From positions 1-11,041 of the forward strand of contig JAEZDW010000284.1 of assembly GCA_023417955.1 (NCBI GenBank): a DNA stretch of 11,041 bases, read 5' to 3'. Positions 7,103 through 11,041 of this stretch are shown in pieces; positions within the stretch are counted from its first letter, which is position 1; each line of letters begins with the position of its first letter. A program made the position numbers and the translations under genes. The notes under the pieces were generated by a model. The model was given only the letters and a program-made list of their open reading frames with translations. It did not search any database and was not told where the DNA came from. This stretch comes from Bacteroidota bacterium. GTDB taxonomy: Bacteria > Bacteroidota > Bacteroidia > Cytophagales > Cyclobacteriaceae.

Positions 7103-7861
7103 TCAGACAATATTCTCCGGCCGAGACCGCCCTTTCCAGTAAATCATGAGCAGGAAACCTATCAGCGCACCGCCGACATGGGCGAAGTGAGCGATGCCAC
7201 CACCAAAAATCGAAATACCGGTAACGCCGGAAAAAAGGGCGAGGCCAATTAGGACTGGTATAAAATACTTGGCAGCAATCGGGACCGGGAAAAATATCAG
7301 CGCCAGCTTTGCATTGGGATACAACATTCCAAAAGCAACCAACACTCCATAGATTGCACCGGACGCGCCAACTGCCGGGATGTTATAGGTGCTGAAGAAC
7401 TCAACCAGCTCATCTGCGGATAGCGGTGATACTTCGGAGGGTATGAATTGGTATGACGGCCTGTCCGCGGTAAGGAATGCCTGAATATTCTCTACCGATA
7501 TTCCCGCTCCGCGCAACGCGTCCACTGCTTTGTTAAGGGTGAAGTAGTTTACAAGAAGATAAATCAGACTCGCCCCTATTCCCGAGACAAGATAGAAAAA
7601 CAGAAATCGATGCGCTCCCCATATGTCTGCAAGCGGAGTACCAAATGCCCACAACGCATACATATTGAAAAGAAGGTGTGTAAATCCGCCATGCATGAAT
7701 ATAGTGGACACCGGCTGCCACAAACGAAACTTCTCATTTTTAGGGAACCACAACGCCAGCAAGTCATATATTCGCTCCGTCATGCCCAGTTGTGTGCTGA
7801 CCAGAAAGACCAGAACAGTAACACCAATAATACCTGTAGTAACTCCCGTTGATTTTCTCAC
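7103..7861 (-). CDS. Rhomboid family intramembrane serine protease
   Basis: The protein has 252 residues and about six or seven hydrophobic segments. The catalytic serine is S167 in G-A-S-G-A-I-Y-G (165-172), and the catalytic histidine is H228 in A-H-V-G-G (227-231). The family's loop motif is H-G-G-F-T-H-L-L-F-N-M (57-67) with W71. Rhomboids cut single transmembrane helices inside the inner membrane; the substrate is unknown. An insertion of about 55 mostly polar residues (roughly 108-162) separates the third hydrophobic segment from the serine helix, longer than in minimal bacterial rhomboids. The start is GTG at 7861: a TAA stop lies immediately upstream in frame, and the next ATG (residue 27) would delete the first membrane helix. 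AAAGG seven bases before the GTG may act as a ribosome binding site. It is divergent from the Dabb gene. Confidence 0.94.
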   Translation of the reverse strand: MRKSTGVTTGIIGVTVLVFLVSTQLGMTERIYDLLALWFPKNEKFRLWQPVSTIFMHGGFTHLLFNMYALWAFGTPLADIWGAHRFLFFYLVSGIGASLIYLLVNYFTLNKAVDALRGAGISVENIQAFLTADRPSYQFIPSEVSPLSADELVEFFSTYNIPAVGASGAIYGVLVAFGMLYPNAKLALIFFPVPIAAKYFIPVLIGLALFSGVTGISIFGGGIAHFAHVGGALIGFLLMIYWKGRSRPENIV

Positions 7862-7938
7862 TTATTTTCCTTTTTGTTCGGTACCTTAACACAAAAAAAA
7901 CGATTCCCCCAAGGATTTAAGAAAAATAGACCATTATT
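7862..7938. promoter_or_regulatory. Divergent promoter region for rhomboid and Dabb genes
   Basis: These 77 bases separate two diverging starts and must drive both genes. The stretch is A+T-rich, with an eight-A run around 7893-7900. I could not assign -33/-7 elements with confidence. Confidence 0.4.
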
Positions 7939-8313
7939 ATGAAAAGATTAACCCTCATTGCGCTTTTATTACTTTCAACCGGCATCATGGCTTCTGCTCA
8001 GAAAAAAGAATCACAATTAAGGCACGTTGTCCTTTTTAGTTTTAAGGAGGCGTCTTCGGAAAAGGACATAGAAAATATCATCAAGGCATTTGAAGCATTG
8101 CCTTCAAAGATCAAACAGATAAAAGGATTTGAGTGGGGATTGAATAACAGTCCGGAAAATCTGAATCAGGGACTGACTCATGCATTTATACTTACATTCT
8201 CAAGCGAGAAAGACCGCGACGATTACCTTGTACATCCAGACCACGAAGCATTCGGAAAAGTCGTGGGACCGCACATCGGAAAAGTAGTCGTTGTTGATTT
8301 TTGGAAACAGTAA
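7939..8313 (+). CDS. Secreted Dabb (stress-responsive alpha/beta-barrel) domain protein
   Basis: The protein has 124 residues. A signal peptide (MKRLTLIALLLLSTGIMASA, cut about residue 20-21) precedes a single Dabb domain at about 27-121. Recognisable elements are L-R-H-V-V-L-F-S-F-K (27-36), F-E-W-G-L-N-N-S-P-E-N (64-74), THAFILTFSSEKDRDDYLVH (80-99) and HPDHEAFGKVVGP (99-111). Dabb domains form dimeric ferredoxin-like barrels. Some are enzymes in polyketide or olivetolic acid cyclisation, but small secreted bacterial versions have no settled role. The signal peptide places this copy in the periplasm or outside. It is a single-gene unit bounded by the divergent rhomboid and a downstream hairpin at 8342. 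Confidence 0.92.
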   Translation: MKRLTLIALLLLSTGIMASAQKKESQLRHVVLFSFKEASSEKDIENIIKAFEALPSKIKQIKGFEWGLNNSPENLNQGLTHAFILTFSSEKDRDDYLVHPDHEAFGKVVGPHIGKVVVVDFWKQ

Positions 8314-8341
8314 GGATACCGACACATTATAACGAAGCGAT

Positions 8342-8368
8342 GAGGCTGTCCTTATACCGTACAGCCTC
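8342..8368. terminator. Hairpin terminator between convergent Dabb and desaturase genes
   Basis: GAGGCTGT (8342-8349) pairs perfectly with ACAGCCTC (8361-8368) around an 11-base loop, followed on the plus strand by TTCTGTTAATT, a weak T-tract. It lies 28 bases after the Dabb stop and ends 5 bases before the convergent desaturase stop. The position suggests it serves both strands. The stem core AGGCTGT is the same as in the terminator at 2276. Confidence 0.75.
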
Positions 8369-8373
8369 TTCTG

Positions 8374-9159
8374 TTAATTCTGGACTGATGAAGTAACTTC
8401 AGTAGATGTTTCCGGTTCAGAAACGTCACGGGCCATTAACATGTCAACGACCCGGCCCGAGGCACCGTGATAAAACCCCGTTTCGTGTTCAAATGTCTCC
8501 GGATTGCGGAACGTACCAAAAATGATATCAAATAGCGGAAGGTCGGAATAGTTGTACTTGTGAATGCCCTTCGCATGATGAAACGTGTGACTTTCCGGAC
8601 GTTGAATAATGTATCCAAGCCACCTCGGCGTCTTGATATTCGCATGCTGAAAGATTGCCTGAAAGTTGGTCACAAGCAGAATCACAGTAATTGCCTGGGG
8701 TGAAAATCCGGCGATGATGCTGAAGCACAGTGTACTCAACATTATCCATCCAATCATATCGAACGGACTGAAATAGAATGCGCCGTATGTATCAAGACGT
8801 TCTGCACTATGATGCATCTGATGGAAAGTCCTCCATAAGAACGTATTCCGATGCATTGCACTGTGCCAGAAATACATACCGAAGTCGTAGATGAGCACAC
8901 CAATCAATCCACCGGTAACGGCACCGAGTCCCGAAAGATCAAATATCCGCAGCGGCGAAACATAAGGATCGATTAGAATCGGAAGGTACGATGACATGAA
9001 AAAGAAGACCACGAATGCAGTAAGTCCGCGAAGCTTCCACCCTTTTACGTGCGGAAGGGTTCGTGCCGGAAACATTGCTTCCCAGATCATAAGAGTGGCA
9101 TAGATCCCCAGAATAATCAATGTTACAGGATCGAGCAAGAGGTCAAGAGGTGAGGGCAT
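8374..9159 (-). CDS. Sterol desaturase / fatty acid hydroxylase family membrane protein
   Basis: The protein has 261 residues starting from ATG 9159. The frame is open further to 9276, but that extension is arginine-rich, lacks family similarity and would overlap the upstream TPR gene. The di-iron histidine clusters are H-S-A-M-H (99-103), H-Q-M-H-H (113-117) and H-T-F-H-H (191-195), with H172 in Q-H-A-N as a further likely ligand. Hydrophobic segments at about 10-28, 45-63, 78-98 and 135-170 make it an integral membrane protein with the iron centre on the cytoplasmic face. The family inserts hydroxyl groups or double bonds into lipids such as fatty acids, sterols or carotenoids using O2; the substrate is not identifiable here. 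The TPR gene lies 61 bases upstream on the same strand, with a repeat pair between. Confidence 0.93.
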   Translation of the reverse strand: MPSPLDLLLDPVTLIILGIYATLMIWEAMFPARTLPHVKGWKLRGLTAFVVFFFMSSYLPILIDPYVSPLRIFDLSGLGAVTGGLIGVLIYDFGMYFWHSAMHRNTFLWRTFHQMHHSAERLDTYGAFYFSPFDMIGWIMLSTLCFSIIAGFSPQAITVILLVTNFQAIFQHANIKTPRWLGYIIQRPESHTFHHAKGIHKYNYSDLPLFDIIFGTFRNPETFEHETGFYHGASGRVVDMLMARDVSEPETSTEVTSSVQN

Positions 9160-9193
9160 AAGTATTATGTTTTTTATTCCTGAGGGCGTAAGT
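9151..9193. repeat. Direct repeat pair, 30-base period, over the desaturase start
   Basis: TGAGGGCATAAGT (9151-9163) recurs as TGAGGGCGTAAGT (9181-9193), 12 of 13 bases identical and exactly 30 bases apart, close to three helical turns. The first copy covers the desaturase start codon (complement of CAT at 9157-9159). The second copy lies in the spacer. The arrangement fits a two-site operator, or a small local duplication. Confidence 0.5.
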
Positions 9194-9205
9194 CCGGAAC
9201 TTACG
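9187..9205. repeat. Inverted repeat downstream of the TPR gene
   Basis: CGTAAGT (9187-9193) pairs with ACTTACG (9199-9205) around CCGGA. It starts 15 bases past the TPR gene stop on the minus strand and is followed there by CCCTCAGG and not by T, so intrinsic termination is unlikely. It overlaps the second copy of the 13-base direct repeat. Confidence 0.5.
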
Positions 9206-9220
9206 ACGGAAGTTTGTCTC

Positions 9221-10981
9221 TCAAAGTTGAACCGCCCACTCCTGGTGCGTCTCCGGGCGGTAGGAACAAAAAACACCGGTTTTGATTGAGGCGCTAAGGT
9301 GCCGCGCCAGAACGGAATTTTCTTGTTCCAATACGCGGATTGCCTTCCGGATGCGCCATGTTACTGCTGATCTGATTTTGTCAACTGTATCGTTTGTCTT
9401 TCGTGTCTTTCCTCCCAATCCGACGGATGAGGACAGATGGACCAGCAATGCGTCATACTCACTTTGCAGGACAGCCTTGCTTTCGTGGTCCTGCATTTCT
9501 TCTTTTTCAGTGATTTCATCCCTCAGGGTCTGAAGTCTTCGTCGATACTCCTGCTTCGCTTTTGCATCAAGCACAACTTCACCGTCGGACTGCACAGCTG
9601 CGCCCATAAGTTCGGTGCAGTGAAACTCAGTACCTGGGCTTCTCAACATTACTGCAACGTCATACAAACCTTTCAGTTCAATCACCCGGGTTAATGAGCC
9701 CTGATAAGTAATCTCCCAGAAACCGTGCCGTTTGACAAAACGATTTGACCACTGCGAAGGCGAGTCAACTGTTGATGTTGACTTTTCCTCCGGAATCAAT
9801 TCATCGGCAGCAATGTGATCAAGGAACTCGTAGAAGAAATTCTCCCCTCTGAATGGATTCACAAGCCGGAGCCAGTTCACGGCCTCCCCTACGTTTTCCA
9901 CAGATCTCTTGAGAATTCGCGCCTCAAATTTTTCGATGAACTTTTGCCATGACTGTTGCATGTTCTGGATGTCGGCCGCGTGATAGTATGCTGCGGCCAT
10001 ATATGCATCGAAGTCAAGCCAGGGCATAAGCCCATACCTCCCCAACTCAATGCACTTATGAAAATCGCCACATGCGAAGGCGATAGCCGCGCCGATGTGC
10101 CGATAACGCCCGGGGTTATCCGAATTGAGTTGCAGGATGCGTTCAAATAATTCATTGGACTCATTTGCGTAGCCCAGAAAAACGAATCCTACTGCGACCT
10201 GAACAAGACAGTCGACGTCGTTTGGATTCAATGAAAGGGCATGGCGAAAGTAGTATTCCGAGAGGCCCCAGTCACCTTCGTATCCATACGATCGGCCAAG
10301 CACCATGGCAGCGATGTAATTTTGCGGATCAAGTTCAATGGCTCGTTTTGCCCATTGGAAAGCACCCTTGTGTGAGTTGTCCCAGCGGTCCCAAAGCTGG
10401 CAGCTCCATTCGTTGAAGAAACTAAGTGACATGCCCGAGTAGGCAAGCGAATAGGTCGGGTCGAGTTCTATTGCTCGATTGAAGTATTCACGCGCTTTTT
10501 CATCAGCCTCGACTGTTCCTTTACGCAATTCTTCCATTCCACAAAGCCAATACTCGTATGCGGAAGGATTGGCGGTGCGACGACGCGCCCGATTGAGTAG
10601 ATCATAGTTCAGTTGCTGCTGCAAAGATGCGGCGAGTTTCTCGAGCAGCAGTTGCTGGATCGTTTGTACTGAATCTTTGTTGCCAGTGAAGTGATCTGCC
10701 CATACAATCTCGTCTGAGCGAGATCTGATCAGGCGGGCATTTACGCGAACGCAGCTGTCGTCTACACGGAGAGAACCTCTTATCTGATATGTTGGATTCG
10801 CAGATTCGTCGTTGTCCTGTGATTCGCCATCACGCGCGAGGATTCTAAACTGGCGGAAACGCGACAGCTCTGTGATCAAATCGAGGTACAATGCCTTGCA
10901 AAGAAATTCTTCCCCCGATTTGCCTGCGAGGTTTTCAAAGGGAGAAATACCAATGGTAATTTCGTGGTTCTTCTCTTTCAC
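9221..10981 (-). CDS. TolB-like/TPR protein with regulator-type C-terminal module
   Basis: The protein has 586 residues. Residues 8-100 resemble the TolB-like/FlgO N-terminal domain found next to TPRs in bacterial cyclases and CadC-like regulators: I-G-I-S-P-F-E-N-L-A-G (10-20), L-S-R-F-R-Q-F-R-I-L-A-R (39-50), and Y-Q-I-R-G-S-L-R (65-72). TPR-type helices follow at about 140-345, for example FNRAIELDPTYSLAYSGMSL (167-186) and A-K-R-A-I-E-L-D-P-Q (211-220). The C-terminus (418-586) starts with GFWEITYQGSLTRVIELKGL (420-439) and ends I-K-T-G-V-F-C-S-Y-R-P-E (566-577), the module carried by many large signalling proteins with cyclase or ATPase domains. No catalytic or DNA-binding domain is present. 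No signal peptide is visible, so it is probably cytoplasmic. The start is uncertain: GTG 10981 is the first standard start, the frame is open to 11011, and TAA at 11012-11014 closes it. Confidence 0.85.
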   Translation of the reverse strand: MKEKNHEITIGISPFENLAGKSGEEFLCKALYLDLITELSRFRQFRILARDGESQDNDESANPTYQIRGSLRVDDSCVRVNARLIRSRSDEIVWADHFTGNKDSVQTIQQLLLEKLAASLQQQLNYDLLNRARRRTANPSAYEYWLCGMEELRKGTVEADEKAREYFNRAIELDPTYSLAYSGMSLSFFNEWSCQLWDRWDNSHKGAFQWAKRAIELDPQNYIAAMVLGRSYGYEGDWGLSEYYFRHALSLNPNDVDCLVQVAVGFVFLGYANESNELFERILQLNSDNPGRYRHIGAAIAFACGDFHKCIELGRYGLMPWLDFDAYMAAAYYHAADIQNMQQSWQKFIEKFEARILKRSVENVGEAVNWLRLVNPFRGENFFYEFLDHIAADELIPEEKSTSTVDSPSQWSNRFVKRHGFWEITYQGSLTRVIELKGLYDVAVMLRSPGTEFHCTELMGAAVQSDGEVVLDAKAKQEYRRRLQTLRDEITEKEEMQDHESKAVLQSEYDALLVHLSSSVGLGGKTRKTNDTVDKIRSAVTWRIRKAIRVLEQENSVLARHLSASIKTGVFCSYRPETHQEWAVQL

Positions 10982-11011
10982 AGCTTGAGGGATAAGGCTG
11001 CGGCGGTTAAG

Positions 11012-11041
11012 TTAGCCAAGTTCGATTAAACGAACCTCACG
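11012..11041 (-). CDS. Possible 3' end of an upstream gene (partial, nine codons)
   Basis: The minus strand reads R-E-V-R-L-I-E-L-G and then TAA at 11014-11012, in the same frame as the TPR gene that starts 30 bases later. Nine codons are too few to identify anything. It could be the tail of an upstream gene, or random open sequence in a promoter region. The stretch also contains the inverted repeat GTTCG (11020-11024) / CGAAC (11031-11035). Confidence 0.2.
   Translation of the reverse strand, partial: REVRLIELG

Noticed and set aside
9160..9276. N-terminal extension of the desaturase by 39 residues
   Set aside because: The extension is arginine-rich, lacks family similarity and would overlap the end of the TPR gene; ATG 9159 leads directly into the first hydrophobic segment.
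11019..11035. Sequence AGTTCGATTAAACGAAC resembling a tRNA T-loop
   Set aside because: No acceptor or anticodon arms flank it, and it is better explained as a short inverted repeat.

Overview
The window looks like a chromosomal segment of a Bacteroidota bacterium, probably a Cytophagales-like lineage. The case rests on gene content: a DUF5916/CBM9-type outer-membrane barrel protein, a Tat-signal Gfo/Idh/MocA oxidoreductase, a secreted Dabb protein and a Bacteroidota-style arginyltransferase-like protein. Most starts also lack a clear Shine-Dalgarno sequence, and base composition is moderate. There is no transposase, integrase, CRISPR array, tRNA or rRNA gene visible, and the segment reads as ordinary core and peripheral metabolism rather than a mobile island.

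Layout from left to right. Positions 1-1270 hold a minus-strand pair: an arginyl-tRNA--protein transferase-like gene followed 26 bases later by a group II-type truncated hemoglobin cut by the window edge. A plus-strand gene (1557-2252) encodes a secreted, very acidic protein built of about twelve 11-residue repeats; it ends in a textbook terminator (2276-2308). Facing it on the minus strand is a decayed DUF1579-like gene (2331-2839) with four single-base frame breaks. After a non-coding stretch with inverted repeats comes a large plus-strand outer-membrane protein (3018-5690), convergent with a Tat-exported oxidoreductase (5699-7033). A rhomboid protease (7103-7861) lies upstream of the oxidoreductase on the same strand and is divergent from a small secreted Dabb protein (7939-8313). 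A second terminator hairpin resembling the first separates the Dabb gene from a membrane sterol-desaturase/fatty-acid-hydroxylase gene (8374-9159). Upstream of that gene is a 586-residue TolB-like/TPR protein (9221-10981) that carries the C-terminal module seen on many large cyclase- or ATPase-type regulators.

I see no single pathway joining these genes. Three products are predicted to be exported (acidic repeat protein, outer-membrane barrel, Dabb protein), one is a Tat-exported oxidoreductase and two are integral inner-membrane enzymes (rhomboid, desaturase), so the segment is rich in envelope functions. The most informative points beyond routine annotation are the hendecad repeat protein, the frameshifted DUF1579-like gene whose breaks all fit single-base losses in short homopolymers, the unusual domain combination of the TPR protein, and the pair of related terminator hairpins. 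I did not find convincing evidence of an undescribed multi-gene system.
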